A DNA stretch of 38,629 nt from assembly GCA_947167125.1 (NCBI GenBank), contig CAMVGT010000021.1, forward strand, positions 1-38,629, written 5' to 3'. This DNA comes from an uncultured Erysipelotrichaceae bacterium. Lineage in GTDB: Bacteria; Bacillota_I; Bacilli_A; Erysipelotrichales; Erysipelotrichaceae. Shown in pieces: positions 1 to 9,592 of the stretch. How positions within the stretch are numbered: position 1 is the stretch's first letter; each line of letters opens with the position of its first letter. Both the position numbers and the translations under genes were made by a program. The notes below the pieces were generated by a model. That model was not told the DNA's origin. It saw nothing but the letters and a program-made list of their open reading frames with translations, and ran no database searches.

Positions 1-28
1 TCTTAGCTCATTCAAACGAGTTACGAAT

Positions 29-400
29 TCAAAAAAGCCTGCAAATAAAGCAAAATACACTTGATTTAATAGGGAGTAAATTATCACATTGTTTTTTCGG
101 AGTTATATTCATTCCGGCATGTGCATTAAGATTTGCTGTTGCATTATATGTAATGTTCCAATAATTATCCGGTCCGCCAACGCGGCAGCTATGCCACTCA
201 TACACGTATTCCACGACACCGTCACATCTGATATTTGATATCATTGACGGTACGACTTTGGTATTTGATGATGTCAGGTCATAGTATATCTGATTAACAA
301 ATGTATATGGCAGACCGATGAGTTCCTCAGCTTTTGAAACAAAGGCAGTTCTCATTGTCGCAGACATACTGCAGCCAGCAGGTTTCCGAATTCCCATCAA
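29..400 (-). pseudogene. remnant of a C40 (NlpC/P60-like) cell-wall hydrolase
   Basis: The 123-codon reading frame contains a stretch resembling the catalytic-cysteine region of secreted NlpC/P60-type peptidases: a 'GLPYTF' turn, then 'RCDGVVEYVYEW' where the Cys-Asp-Gly would be the nucleophile region, then 'NAHAGMNITPKKQ'. It has no signal peptide, no credible ribosome binding site at any start codon, and ends shortly after the Cys block, so the complete His-containing catalytic core is not present. The frame remains open upstream of the first possible start through a short direct repeat (TTTTCTGTTACGAA at 402-415 and 422-435). It looks like a truncated or decayed copy. It could instead be a divergent intact small protein; the family assignment rests on motif resemblance only. 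Confidence 0.4.
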
Positions 401-482
401 ATTTTCTGTTACGAAAGGCCCTTTTTCTGTTACGAACCGCTTTTTTATGCTTTCTCATCTGTTCAAATGCAATCGAAATGAA

Positions 483-520
483 AAGCACAGACATTCCGCG
501 ATCATTGCATGTCTGTGCTT
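483..520 (-). terminator. terminator closing the hprK-HAD operon
   Basis: A perfect 12-bp inverted repeat (AAGCACAGACAT paired with ATGTCTGTGCTT, 14-nt loop) follows the stop of the HAD phosphatase gene on the minus strand. It is followed by a T-rich stretch (TTTTCATTT). It separates the hprK operon from the decayed fragment at the window edge. Confidence 0.75.
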
Positions 521-553
521 AACAGTGTTTTTAAATGAATGAGTCTGTGAAAA

Positions 554-1327
554 TCAGATCCATCCGAAATGCAGACATGCATTTCGGATACCGTCATCTT
601 CTGCCGCATCTGTGACATAATCCGCCTTTGCTTTTAAGCGCGGATCGCCGTTGCCCATGGCAATGGATGTCCATTCATCCTTGAACATGACGATGTCATT
701 TTCACCGTCTCCGAAGACAACAACATCTTTTACATCCGCATGGAGATATGCCATCATGTCACGGATTCCCTGATCCTTGGAATCATGCTGATACCAGAAG
801 TAGTCGCTGCCCATCCGGATATGACCGAGCAGATCAAGATTCTTCAGTCTGTATTCTTCCTTCTGAGGGATTGAAATATAGATCTTATAGAAGTCCTTGA
901 TATCTTCATAGCTGATATCCGGTTTATAAATATAATTGGTCGGTTCTCTTCTTTCCCCGAACTGCTCAAGGAAACGGTGATCGCGCATGACCACATCGAT
1001 GGAATCATCAACCGCGACCAGGATTCCGTATCCAAGATCATCGGCTTCATGAATGATTGTCAGTGCTTTTTCACGGTCAAGCGGACTGTTTTTGATCAGT
1101 TCGTCATTGATGACCAGAGCCGCTCCGCCGTTGGCCACAAAGTTATGAATACCGGCATCTGCAGCTGCTTTAATGGTTTTGTAATATGCTCTTCCGGTGG
1201 CGATTGCCACGAAATGACCGTTGGCTTCCAGCTGTCTCAATGTTTCCAGACCGCTTTCCACCAGCTGACCGTTATGAATATTGGTCAGTGTTCCGTCAAT
1301 ATCGAAGAAGAAATATTTCTTTTCCAT
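554..1327 (-). CDS. Cof-type HAD-IIB phosphatase
   Basis: This 257-residue cytosolic protein has the haloacid dehalogenase motifs of the Cof/YidA class. The nucleophile loop is FFDIDGTLTN near residues 7-16, the Thr motif is IATGRAYY near 42-49, and the late acidic motif is VVFGDGENDIVMF near residues 203-215. The HAD-IIB cap lies between the Thr motif and the C-terminal motifs. Such enzymes hydrolyse sugar phosphates or flavin/PLP-type phosphates; the substrate cannot be told from sequence. It starts 2 nt after the stop of the small upstream gene, with AGAAGG about 11 nt before the ATG, so it is the last gene of the hprK operon. It is the second HAD phosphatase domain in this operon. Confidence 0.9.
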   Translation of the reverse strand: MEKKYFFFDIDGTLTNIHNGQLVESGLETLRQLEANGHFVAIATGRAYYKTIKAAADAGIHNFVANGGAALVINDELIKNSPLDREKALTIIHEADDLGYGILVAVDDSIDVVMRDHRFLEQFGERREPTNYIYKPDISYEDIKDFYKIYISIPQKEEYRLKNLDLLGHIRMGSDYFWYQHDSKDQGIRDMMAYLHADVKDVVVFGDGENDIVMFKDEWTSIAMGNGDPRLKAKADYVTDAAEDDGIRNACLHFGWI

Positions 1328-1329
1328 AA

Positions 1330-1590
1330 TCAGTACAGCCTTCTGCGGCTTTCGCTCAGATTGTCACAATAATAGGCAATTTCAAGATCTTCGGAAGGCT
1401 CTTCCGGTGAACCGGCGATGATCCTGTCTCCTTCAAGCATGTTCTTTAACATGCCTTCGCAGATATCTTTGATCTCTGCATCTTCATCCAGGGCAAGGAA
1501 TTCGGAAGCCTTGATTCTGAGTTCATTCCATCCGTTCCGGTTGTATTCTTTTTTGCGGAAAAATACCGCTTCTTTATAATCTGCTTTCAT
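1330..1590 (-). CDS. small conserved-looking protein of unknown function (86 aa)
   Basis: I do not recognise a family. The start at 1590 (MKADYKEAVFF) was chosen over an upstream ATG at 1656. It has AGGAAG six nt upstream and avoids overlapping the end of the Lgt-HAD gene, which stops at 1601. The product is soluble and charged. It has an N-terminal basic region (RKKEYNRNGWNEL), an acidic middle (LALDEDAEIKD) and a predicted helical core ICEGMLKNMLEGD, with no membrane segment and no cysteine cluster. It sits between two HAD-containing genes in the hprK operon with 2- and 10-nt gaps, so it is almost certainly co-translated with them. Function unknown. Confidence 0.75.
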   Translation of the reverse strand: MKADYKEAVFFRKKEYNRNGWNELRIKASEFLALDEDAEIKDICEGMLKNMLEGDRIIAGSPEEPSEDLEIAYYCDNLSESRRRLY

Positions 1591-1600
1591 ATACTTCTTC

Positions 1601-2947
1601 CTAACAGTTCTCATCTGCCCATTCATGATTTTCCTGCAGGATTTCCAGCAGTTCACTCATGTCGGTAATGACACGGTTGGGCTTCAGTTCTTCAAGTGCT
1701 TCCTTCTTGGAAGGATCGCTGATAAACGCTACGGAGTAAACCCCGGCTGCTTTTGCGGAGCGGATGTCATTCAGACCGTCACCGACATAGACGCAGGAGT
1801 CATGTCCGCGCTTGAGCTTTTTGCCTGCATAGAGAATTCCGCCCGGTTCCGGTTTGGGATTTTCATACTGGTCGCGGCCGAGAATCGTTCCGAAACAATG
1901 GGAAAGATCCAGCTGTCTGAGCCAGGATTCACAGGATGAAGTCAGACGTGTGGACACAATGCCGAGAAGGTAGCCGTTCTGCCACAGTTCATCCAGTGTC
2001 GTTTTGACATTGGGATACAGGGAAACGGAATCGCTCCATGAGAAGGAGCTCTGGTATTTCCTGTATTCTTCTGCCAGCATATCCGGATCCTGATCCGGGA
2101 AAAGCTGTTCGAGCGCTTCCTTGAGCGGAACACGGAAGACAAGATTCCTCTTTTCCTTTGTGAAGTTCAGAGGATCGTTATATTTCATATAAAGATATTT
2201 GAAGCACTGGATGACCATCGAGCGGGTGTCCATGATGGTTCCGTCAAGATCAAACAGAACGATCGGCTTTGTCGGTCTTCTTCTGTGGACAATGACATAC
2301 AGCAGGATGCCGAACAGTTCCGTTACTGCCGCAGGCAGAAGAACATTGCGTGCTGTCGGATCCCATTTCATAACCATGCAGATGAGGCGGGTAAGCGCGA
2401 TCCACATGAATCCTGCCGCTGCGACATCTCCTCTTCTTCTGCCTTCATGATACGGACGGACGAAGAAGTAGAGAACGATAAATCCGATCAGATCCAGTCC
2501 GTTGGCAAACCAGACTGTCACATTTGCGAAAGATCTGCCAATTCTCGCAATCACCATGAACAGCAGGAGTGCAGGCATGATGACATCGGTTGTACGGAGT
2601 GTGGACATCTTTCTCCTCACACAGTAGTACATCATCATTGCGCTGATGCCGATCGCAGCTCCGAGGACATCAAATCCGCCGTCACTGACCGCGAAAATAT
2701 ACGGAATATATTTCATATATTCGGACAGGTTTTCCAGAACCCAGAACAGACGTCCGCCGACAATTCCGCCGATCATGCAGAGAACCAGCATTTCATCAAC
2801 AGTGTCCACATCATATCCATGGTCCTTCATTCCCTTTGACATCAGCAGATATGCGGCGATGATTCCGAGAATCAGGGTTACCGCATACCAGCGCAGGGCA
2901 AAGGAGCCTATGGTTAACAGCGTTGAGCTGTCAGGAAAAAATCTCAT
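1601..2947 (-). CDS. fusion of a degenerate Lgt-like membrane domain with a PpaX-like HAD phosphatase
   Basis: The first ~220 residues resemble prolipoprotein diacylglyceryl transferase: SFALRWYAVTLILG near 14-28, GGRLFWVLEN near 64-73, SDGGFDVLGAAIG near 88-100 and ARIGR near 134-138. Residues ~229-448 form a full HAD phosphatase of the PpaX/PGP type: VLFDLDGTIMD near 230, GIVSTR, NPKPEPGG, and VYVGDGLNDIRSA. In Bacillus, lgt and ppaX are separate genes downstream of hprK, so the fusion joins former operon neighbours. The Lgt half lacks the usual GNFxNxE motif (here GRSFANVT) and the roughly 40-residue segment with HPTxLYE, so diacylglyceryl transferase activity is doubtful. The stop of hprK overlaps the start in TGATG; a GTG at 2950 is an alternative start. 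Confidence 0.85.
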   Translation of the reverse strand: MRFFPDSSTLLTIGSFALRWYAVTLILGIIAAYLLMSKGMKDHGYDVDTVDEMLVLCMIGGIVGGRLFWVLENLSEYMKYIPYIFAVSDGGFDVLGAAIGISAMMMYYCVRRKMSTLRTTDVIMPALLLFMVIARIGRSFANVTVWFANGLDLIGFIVLYFFVRPYHEGRRRGDVAAAGFMWIALTRLICMVMKWDPTARNVLLPAAVTELFGILLYVIVHRRRPTKPIVLFDLDGTIMDTRSMVIQCFKYLYMKYNDPLNFTKEKRNLVFRVPLKEALEQLFPDQDPDMLAEEYRKYQSSFSWSDSVSLYPNVKTTLDELWQNGYLLGIVSTRLTSSCESWLRQLDLSHCFGTILGRDQYENPKPEPGGILYAGKKLKRGHDSCVYVGDGLNDIRSAKAAGVYSVAFISDPSKKEALEELKPNRVITDMSELLEILQENHEWADENC

Positions 2948-3894
2948 CACTGACCATCCTTTCCGGCATTTTCACGGAATCTTTTACGCAGTTCTTCTGC
3001 GCTGTTGTATCCCGCTTCCTGCAATCTGAAATTGGTGACTGCCGATTCAACAAGTACCGCGACATTGCGGCCGGCGCTGATCGGAAGTGTGACGGTCGGA
3101 ACCAGCACATTCAGAATGTTGGTAAAGCGTTCGGCTTCATCGCCGATCCGGTTGAATCCCTGCTGGGATTCATACGGTTCAAGCTGGATGACAAGGTCGA
3201 TTTTGGTGGAATCCATCAGGGCTGAAGCACCGAACATCTTTTCCACATCGATGATGCCGATACCTCTGATTTCCATCAGTCCTTTTGTGATTTCGGGTGA
3301 GTGGCCGTAGATGGAGTTGTGAATGTGCATGACATCCACGCGGTCATCGGAGATCAGAACCGATCCGTTCTTGATCAGCTCAAGCGCGGTTTCGGATTTA
3401 CCCATGCCGCTTTCTCCTGTTAACAGTACACCTTTTCCGTAGACGCTCATCAGTACACCGGACATTGTGTCCTCCGGTGCCAGGCGTTCATCCAGGAATG
3501 TAATCAGATCCGTGACGGTTCTGTATGTTTCAACAGAAGTCCGCAGAATCGGGAAATTATTTGCCTTTGCGAGCTCACCGAGAATCGGCGGCAGCTCATT
3601 GGATTTTGTGATGATGATGGCCGGGGTCAGCCCGTCCATTAACATCGGGAAACGTGCCCTCTGTTCTGCTTCACTCATTGTGAGGATGAATTCAGATTCC
3701 TTATTGCCGATGAGAACGATTCTTCTCGGCTCTGTCATTCTGAAAAATCCGCAGAGTTCAAAACCGGGGCGGTTAATATCCGGAACAACTGTCCAGCGAT
3801 CAAGTGATGCATCATCACCGGTCAGCTGTTCAAATTTAAAGAACTGAACGATTTCGCGAATCGTAACTTTCTTATCGTATTTGTATTCTGACAT
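2947..3894 (-). CDS. hprK: HPr kinase/phosphorylase
   Basis: This 315-residue enzyme phosphorylates and dephosphorylates Ser46 of HPr, the switch for carbon catabolite control in Bacillota. The P-loop GESGMGKSETALEL lies near residues 158-171. The family signature EIRGIGIIDVEKMFG follows near 204-218, and the length is typical (about 310). The N-terminal domain carries the variable fold seen in HprK proteins. A strong GGAGG lies 10 nt before the ATG, and an extended -10 sits upstream, so this is the first gene of the operon. A GH1 6-phospho-glycosidase and a PTS-like protein elsewhere in the window fit a PTS-using organism. Confidence 0.96.
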   Translation of the reverse strand: MSEYKYDKKVTIREIVQFFKFEQLTGDDASLDRWTVVPDINRPGFELCGFFRMTEPRRIVLIGNKESEFILTMSEAEQRARFPMLMDGLTPAIIITKSNELPPILGELAKANNFPILRTSVETYRTVTDLITFLDERLAPEDTMSGVLMSVYGKGVLLTGESGMGKSETALELIKNGSVLISDDRVDVMHIHNSIYGHSPEITKGLMEIRGIGIIDVEKMFGASALMDSTKIDLVIQLEPYESQQGFNRIGDEAERFTNILNVLVPTVTLPISAGRNVAVLVESAVTNFRLQEAGYNSAEELRKRFRENAGKDGQ

Positions 3895-3923
3895 AACGAA
3901 AACACCTCCGCAGAGTCACAGTA

Positions 3924-3932
3924 AGTATAACA
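3924..3932 (-). promoter_or_regulatory. extended -10 promoter element of hprK
   Basis: On the minus strand TGTTATACT forms an extended -10 (TGn plus TATACT) about 30 nt before the hprK start. No good -35 hexamer is present at 17 nt, as is common for extended -10 promoters. Confidence 0.5.
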
Positions 3933-3975
3933 TGACAACTATGGAATCTCTTCCAGCAGTTTTACATCTTAACGA

Positions 3976-4008
3976 AATGAAAACAGGATATGAATCCATA
4001 CCCTGTTC
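3976..4008 (-). terminator. uvrA terminator
   Basis: An 11-bp stem with one G-U pair (AACAGGGTATG and CATATCCTGTT) begins about 10 nt after the uvrA stop and is followed by TTCATTT. It separates uvrA from the hprK operon. Confidence 0.65.
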
Positions 4009-4017
4009 ACTGACTGT

Positions 4018-6873
4018 TTATTCCGCTTTCGCGGCATTCATATGCTCTCTTGTCCAGGTCAGCGCTTTAACCAGATACTGGCCGGTCCAGCTGCTTTCTT
4101 CCTTTGCGACCTGTTCCGGTGTTCCCTGCACAACGACTGTTCCGCCGCCGTCACCGCCTTCGGGACCAAGATCAATAATCCAGTCTGCGGCTTTGATGAC
4201 ATCGAGGTTGTGCTCAATGACGATGACAGTATCGCCGTTATCGACAATTCTCTGCAGAACTGTGATCAGACGGCTGACATCATCGGTATGAAGACCGGTT
4301 GTCGGTTCATCAAGGATGTAGAGCGTTTTTCCGGTTGCCTTTTTCTGCAGTTCGCTGGCGAGTTTGACACGCTGTGCTTCACCGCCGGAAAGCGTTGTGG
4401 AAGACTGTCCGAGCTTGATATAGCCAAGACCCACATCATAGAGTGTCTGCAGCTTTTTGTTAATCTTCGGATGGTTGGCAAAGAAGCCGAGCGCTTCCTC
4501 CACCGGCATCTCCAGAACATCATAGATGTTCTTACCTTTATAGGTGCACTGCAGTGTTTCTTCGTTATAGCGTTTTCCATGGCACACTTCACAGGGCACA
4601 TAGACATCCGGCAGGAAGTTCATGGAAATGACTTTGACGCCATCGCCCCAGCATGCTTCGCATCTGCCGCCTTTGACATTGAATGAGAATCTTCCTTTGT
4701 CATAGCCGCGCAGTCTTGCCTCGGGTGTTTTCGCGAATACATCGCGGATTTCATCAAATACGCCGGTATAGGTTGCCGGGTTGGAACGCGGTGTTCTGCC
4801 GATCGGATCCTGGTCGATCTGAACGCATTTATCGATATTCTCCAGTCCCTTGATCGAGCGGTACTTGCCCGGGCGGATTTTCTGTCTGCCAAGGTTCTGC
4901 AGAACCGCCTTCATGAGCACTTCATTGACCAGTGTACTCTTTCCTGAACCTGAAACACCGGTGACACAGACCAGTTTGCCGAGCGGGAACTTCACATTGA
5001 TGTTTTTGAGATTGTGTTCCGCAGCTCCGCGGATTTCAACATAGGTTCCGTTTCCTTTTCTTCTCTTTTCCGGAACCGGAATGATCTTCTTTCCGGAAAG
5101 ATACTGGCCGGTAATGGATTCCGGTGTGTTCATAACTTCTTCCGGTGTTCCGTTGGCGATGACTTCACCGCCATGGACACCCGCGCCGGGACCGATATCG
5201 ACAATCCAGTCGGAACTGAGCATGGTTTCCTCATCATGTTCAACTACAATCAGTGAGTTGCCGAGATCTCTCATGCTCTTGAGAGTCGCGATCAGCTTGG
5301 AGTTGTCTCTCTGATGCAGACCGATACTCGGTTCATCCAGAACATATAAGACACCGGACAGACGGGAGCCGATCTGGGTTGCCAGACGGATTCTCTGCGC
5401 TTCGCCGCCGGAGAGCGTTCCGGCAAGACGGTCCAGGGTCAGATATTCCAGACCGACATCCTTGAGGAACTGCAGTCTGTTTCTGATTTCCTTGAGAACC
5501 ATGTCCGCGATCTTTGCTTTTTCCGTATCCAGTTCCAGATGGTTGATCCAGTCGAGAGCCTTCACAACCGATCTTGCGGTGAATTCATGGATATTGGAAT
5601 CGCCGACACGGACGGAGAGAACCTTTTCGTTCAGTCTCATACCTTTGCACTTGGGGCATTCCGATTCAATCATGAAGGAATGATACCAGTCTTTGGACAT
5701 GGAGGATGTCGTCTCGACATAGCGGCGCTCAATCAGGTTCTTGATGCCTTCAATGTAGTCATTGCGGACATATTTGTTGCCGCCGGAGGATGTGATGGAA
5801 TATTTGATCGGATGATCGCTTCCGTAAAGAACTGCGTCAAGCTGCTTTTTTGTGAAGTCCTTAATCGGTGTGTCTTCGGAAATCTTATATTCCTTCAGCA
5901 GGACTGAAAATGTCTGCCATTCGATATTGTCGGTATCGACAATGTTTTTATAATAGCGGATTCCGCCTTCGCGGATGGATTTGGAACGGTCGGGAATCAG
6001 GTTGTCCACATCGACTTCTTCCGTGATGCCAAGTCCATGGCACATATCGCACGCGCCGAGCGGAGCGTTGAAGGAGAAGAGTCTCGGTTCCAGGGAAGGA
6101 ACCGTGAATCCGCAGATCTTGCAGGCAAAATGACTGGAGAAAGTCAGCACTTCATCTCCGGCAAGAACCGATACCTTGCCATCCGCAAGATTCAGTGCAG
6201 TTTCAATTGAATCATTCACACGGGAGCGGCTGTCATCGGTCTTCACAATGCGGTCAACGATGACATCGATGTCATGGCGCTTGTTTTTATCCAGATCGAT
6301 CTCATCTTCCAGCATTCTGACTTCGCCATCCACCCGAACGCGGATATAGCCGTCCTTGAGCAGTTTGGCAAAAACATCTTTAAATGTGCCTTTGCGGTTG
6401 GAGACGATCGGTGCCATGATGGTCAGTCTTGTTCTGTCCGGCAGATCCATGATCGTGTCCGTCATTTCCTTGATTGTCTGCCCGGTGATCGGAATGTTGT
6501 GATTGGGGCAGTAAGGCGTTCCGGTTCTTGCATAAAGCAGACGCAGATAGTCATAGATTTCCGTAACGGTTCCGACTGTGGAACGGGGATTGTTGGAAGT
6601 GGTTTTCTGGTCGATGGAAATTGCCGGGGAGAGTCCCTCAATCAGTTCAACATCCGGTTTTTCCACACCGCCTAAAAACTGTCTTGCATAGGCAGACAGC
6701 GATTCAACATAGCGTCTTTGACCTTCGGCATAGATCGTATCGAAGGCAAGCGATGTCTTTCCGCTTCCGGAAAGGCCGGTCATGACAACCAGTTTATTCT
6801 TCGGGATATCAAGGGAGATATTTTTCAGGTTGTTTTCCTTCGCACCCCGGATGATCAGCTTATCATTTTCCAT
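4018..6873 (-). CDS. uvrA: UvrABC excision nuclease subunit A
   Basis: UvrA (951 residues) is the damage-recognition ATPase of nucleotide excision repair. It has two ABC ATPase modules: P-loop GLSGSGKTS near residue 31 and GVSGSGKST in the second half. Each has its signature (LSGGEAQR, twice) and Walker B (LYVLDEPS and LYILDEPT). Zinc-binding cysteine pairs are visible as CKIC...CDMC and CEAC...CEVC. The start at 6873 ([10 protein letters not shown]) is preceded by AAGGAGG at 6 nt; the longer frame to 6918 has no ribosome binding site. No uvrB lies next to it in this window; mutS is immediately upstream, so two DNA-repair genes are adjacent. Confidence 0.97.
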   Translation of the reverse strand: MENDKLIIRGAKENNLKNISLDIPKNKLVVMTGLSGSGKTSLAFDTIYAEGQRRYVESLSAYARQFLGGVEKPDVELIEGLSPAISIDQKTTSNNPRSTVGTVTEIYDYLRLLYARTGTPYCPNHNIPITGQTIKEMTDTIMDLPDRTRLTIMAPIVSNRKGTFKDVFAKLLKDGYIRVRVDGEVRMLEDEIDLDKNKRHDIDVIVDRIVKTDDSRSRVNDSIETALNLADGKVSVLAGDEVLTFSSHFACKICGFTVPSLEPRLFSFNAPLGACDMCHGLGITEEVDVDNLIPDRSKSIREGGIRYYKNIVDTDNIEWQTFSVLLKEYKISEDTPIKDFTKKQLDAVLYGSDHPIKYSITSSGGNKYVRNDYIEGIKNLIERRYVETTSSMSKDWYHSFMIESECPKCKGMRLNEKVLSVRVGDSNIHEFTARSVVKALDWINHLELDTEKAKIADMVLKEIRNRLQFLKDVGLEYLTLDRLAGTLSGGEAQRIRLATQIGSRLSGVLYVLDEPSIGLHQRDNSKLIATLKSMRDLGNSLIVVEHDEETMLSSDWIVDIGPGAGVHGGEVIANGTPEEVMNTPESITGQYLSGKKIIPVPEKRRKGNGTYVEIRGAAEHNLKNINVKFPLGKLVCVTGVSGSGKSTLVNEVLMKAVLQNLGRQKIRPGKYRSIKGLENIDKCVQIDQDPIGRTPRSNPATYTGVFDEIRDVFAKTPEARLRGYDKGRFSFNVKGGRCEACWGDGVKVISMNFLPDVYVPCEVCHGKRYNEETLQCTYKGKNIYDVLEMPVEEALGFFANHPKINKKLQTLYDVGLGYIKLGQSSTTLSGGEAQRVKLASELQKKATGKTLYILDEPTTGLHTDDVSRLITVLQRIVDNGDTVIVIEHNLDVIKAADWIIDLGPEGGDGGGTVVVQGTPEQVAKEESSWTGQYLVKALTWTREHMNAAKAE

Positions 6874-6961
6874 TGGATCCTCCTTAAGGATTATGAAGGG
6901 AATACCTCTGCTTTTCACAAGACGATATTCCCCGCATTTGTTTCATCTGTATTGCGCCTAT

Positions 6962-6994
6962 ATAGTTGCATATTTTGCAATTATATGCAACTAT
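6962..6994. repeat. 11-bp perfect inverted repeat between mutS and uvrA
   Basis: ATAGTTGCATA (6962-6972) and TATGCAACTAT (6984-6994) flank an 11-nt spacer. The repeat begins just after the mutS stop codon. On the minus strand a TATAAT (6980-6985) falls inside it. There is no T-tract after it, so it is a poor intrinsic terminator. It could be an operator for uvrA or a stabilising mRNA 3' hairpin. Confidence 0.6.
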
Positions 6995-6995
6995 T

Positions 6996-9521
6996 TCAAT
7001 CTTTTTTCGAAGCCAGTTCCGCCAGATCGCTTAACATGACCCATGCTTCACGGGGTGACATGTCATCCGGATTGACGGAAAGCAGCTTTTCTTTAAGCTG
7101 TTCGGCTGTTTTGTCTTCTTTTTTCATTTCGATCAGCTGATAGCTCTGCTGAACAACACGCTTCTTGGACTCCAGTTCCTTCTGCAGTCCTTTCGCTCTG
7201 TCGATGACAGATTCAGGAAGTCCGGCAAGTCTTGCGACATTGATACCGTAGGAATGGCCGGCAGGTCCATCCTTTATCTTATAAAGGAAAGTAACCGTGT
7301 CATTGTCCTCTTTCACAACCACATGCACATTGCGGACGGTTCCGATGGAATCGGCAAGCGTTGTCAGTTCGTGATAGTGAGTGGAGAACATTGTCTTGGC
7401 ATGGAGGCATGCGGCGATGTATTCAATCATTGCCTGGGCAAGCGCCATGCCGTCATAGGTACTGGTACCTCTGCCGATTTCATCGAAGAGGATCAGTGAA
7501 TGTTCCGTCGCTTCCTGAAGCGCGCGGTTTGCCTCGGTCATTTCAACCATGAAGGTGGACTGGCCGGAGAGGATATCATCGCTTGCGCCGATGCGGGTGA
7601 AGATCTTATCAAACACCGGCATCTTACAGGATTTTGCCGGAACGAAGCAGCCGATCTGCGCCATGATCACAATCAGTGCGGTCTGACGCATATAAGTGGA
7701 TTTACCGCCCATGTTCGGACCGGTGATCAGTAAGATATCACGGTCTTTGTCCATATGCACGTTATTTGCAACATAGCGGGGATCCTTCATCATTTCATCA
7801 AGAATCGGATGTCTGCCGTTTACAATATCCAGTTCATCCTCGTCAAAGACAGGACGGACATAGCGGTTTGCGGATGAAACTTCCGCAAGCGCGCAATAGC
7901 AGTCAAGCTGGGCAAGGATTCTGGAAAGTCTCTGCAGTTTGGGAAGATAGGTCCGGATTTCATCGAGCACTTCCTGGAAGAGCTGCTTTTCAATGCGGAC
8001 CGCATTTTCCTGCGCATGCAGGATCGCATCTTCCTTTTCTTTCAGTTCGGAAGAAATAAAGCGTTCATTGTTGGTCAGTGTCTGCTTGCGCACATAGCCC
8101 CATTCTTCCTTGACCTGCTGGGCAGCTACTTTGGAGATTTCAATATAATAGCCGAATACTTTGTTGTATCCGATCTTCAGGGTGCGGATTCCGGTCCGTT
8201 CCCTTTCCTTGGCTTCCAGGGAAGCGATAAAGGCTCTCCCGTTTCTCTGGATTTCCCTGGCTTCATCCAGTTCTTTGTTATAGCCATCGCGGAATAAACC
8301 GCCGTCCGATGTCTGAACCGGAGGATTTTCCACAAATGCGTCTTTCAGTCTTTCATATAACGGTGTCAGAGGATCCGCGGATGTGAATTCTTTGAATTCC
8401 TCACTGTCCGCGGCACCGAGAATCACCGGTACCTGGGCAAGTGTTTTTGTCAGTCTCTGACAGTCCACCGCGTTGGCGGTATTCATCGCGCATCTTGCGA
8501 TCAGTCTCTGCAGGTCATAGATTTCCGCAAGCGCATCCCGCATCTGCTGTCTCTGCATGAAATGCTTCATCAGCCATTCGGTGCGGTCAAATCTCTTTTC
8601 AATCATTTCCCGGGAAACGAGCGGTTTTTCAATCCATCTTCTTAATTCACGGGATCCCATTGCGCTCTTGCAGCGGTCAAGGAATGTCCAGAGTGTCACT
8701 GCCTTGCCGTTGTCATGAAGAGGCGTGATCAGTTCCAGATTGATTCTGGTGGAATAATCCATATACAGAATCTCTTCTTCCTTTTCAATCCGTGCCGGCT
8801 GCAGATGCGACAGCATATGCTTCTGGGTCACTTCCAGATAATTGAGCATTCTGCCGTAGGACATCAGATCATATTCTCTTGTGATGCCGTCTGTCAGAGG
8901 CAGATATTCATTGCGGATGTTTGTTTCATCGCAATAAGAAATCACAACCTGATACTCCCGCAGCGTTTTGACAATCTTTTCGCGGAAGTCTCTCGGCAGA
9001 ACTGCTTCTTTTACATTTGAGCGCAGAATCGTCTGGATTAATGTGCTGTCCTTGTGGGCAACATCTTCAATATAGTTTTCACCGGTGCTCATTTCCGTGA
9101 TCGCAAGCGAATAGCCGTAGCCGTAATCGGTGACAGCAGCCAGATAAACAGAACTCTTTTCATCGGTGATTTCTTCCATGACGGTTCCCGGCGTAATGAC
9201 ACGGATAACATCCCTGTCAACCAGTCCCTGCGATTCCTTCGGATCGGAAAGCTGTTCGCAGATCGCGATCTTATAGCCTCTTGCGACAAGTCTCTGCACA
9301 TAGGAAGAAACCGCGTGATGAGGAACACCTGCCATCGGTATTCTTTCCGCAACACCGCCGGCTTTGCCGGTCAGAATCAGATCCAGCTCCCTGCTCGCTG
9401 TCTTTGCGTCTTCGAAGAACATTTCATAGAAGTCTCCGACACGGTAAAAAAGCAGAGCATCGGGATACTGCTCATGTACTTTCAGATAATGTTCGATCAT
9501 CGGTGAATATTTTTCTGCCAT
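6996..9521 (-). CDS. mutS: DNA mismatch repair protein MutS
   Basis: This 841-residue MutS carries the mismatch-recognition N-terminus, with the Phe-x-Glu motif visible as FYEMFFEDA near residue 30. The ATPase has P-loop [17 protein letters not shown] near 600, Walker [17 protein letters not shown], and FSTHYHELT. The length matches MutS1. The start at 9521 (MAEKYSPM) is preceded by GTGAGG at about 7 nt; an upstream in-frame extension to 9557 has no ribosome binding site and overlaps the promoter. No mutL is next to it in the window. The gene has its own extended -10 promoter. Confidence 0.97.
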   Translation of the reverse strand: MAEKYSPMIEHYLKVHEQYPDALLFYRVGDFYEMFFEDAKTASRELDLILTGKAGGVAERIPMAGVPHHAVSSYVQRLVARGYKIAICEQLSDPKESQGLVDRDVIRVITPGTVMEEITDEKSSVYLAAVTDYGYGYSLAITEMSTGENYIEDVAHKDSTLIQTILRSNVKEAVLPRDFREKIVKTLREYQVVISYCDETNIRNEYLPLTDGITREYDLMSYGRMLNYLEVTQKHMLSHLQPARIEKEEEILYMDYSTRINLELITPLHDNGKAVTLWTFLDRCKSAMGSRELRRWIEKPLVSREMIEKRFDRTEWLMKHFMQRQQMRDALAEIYDLQRLIARCAMNTANAVDCQRLTKTLAQVPVILGAADSEEFKEFTSADPLTPLYERLKDAFVENPPVQTSDGGLFRDGYNKELDEAREIQRNGRAFIASLEAKERERTGIRTLKIGYNKVFGYYIEISKVAAQQVKEEWGYVRKQTLTNNERFISSELKEKEDAILHAQENAVRIEKQLFQEVLDEIRTYLPKLQRLSRILAQLDCYCALAEVSSANRYVRPVFDEDELDIVNGRHPILDEMMKDPRYVANNVHMDKDRDILLITGPNMGGKSTYMRQTALIVIMAQIGCFVPAKSCKMPVFDKIFTRIGASDDILSGQSTFMVEMTEANRALQEATEHSLILFDEIGRGTSTYDGMALAQAMIEYIAACLHAKTMFSTHYHELTTLADSIGTVRNVHVVVKEDNDTVTFLYKIKDGPAGHSYGINVARLAGLPESVIDRAKGLQKELESKKRVVQQSYQLIEMKKEDKTAEQLKEKLLSVNPDDMSPREAWVMLSDLAELASKKD

Positions 9522-9545
9522 AGTCTGCCTCACAAAAGCCTGTTC

Positions 9546-9554
9546 ATTATAGCA
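9546..9554 (-). promoter_or_regulatory. extended -10 promoter of mutS
   Basis: TGCTATAAT on the minus strand lies about 25 nt before the mutS ATG, directly after the terminator of the upstream gene. No -35 match is present because that region is the terminator stem. The same TGCTATAAT occurs before tmk. Confidence 0.7.
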
Positions 9555-9557
9555 CAC

Positions 9558-9588
9558 AAAAACGGCTTCCTTTTTTCAGAAGCCGTTT
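9558..9588 (-). terminator. terminator after the PTS-like gene
   Basis: The stem AAACGGCTTC / GAAGCCGTTT closes a short loop and is followed by a T-run (TTTTTG) on the minus strand. It lies between the stop of the PTS-like gene and the mutS -10 element. Confidence 0.85.
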
Positions 9589-9592
9589 CATA

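Noticed and set aside
320-448. 43-codon minus-strand ORF starting MRKHKKAVRNRKR before the edge fragment
   Set aside because: Repetitive basic start arises from the TTACGAA direct repeat, and there is no ribosome binding site; not supported as a gene.
6874-6918. Longer N-terminus for uvrA
   Set aside because: No ribosome binding site upstream, and AAGGAGG lies just before the ATG at 6873.
6874-6995. LexA operator before uvrA
   Set aside because: No GAAC-N4-GTTC or close variant seen; only the unrelated inverted repeat is present.
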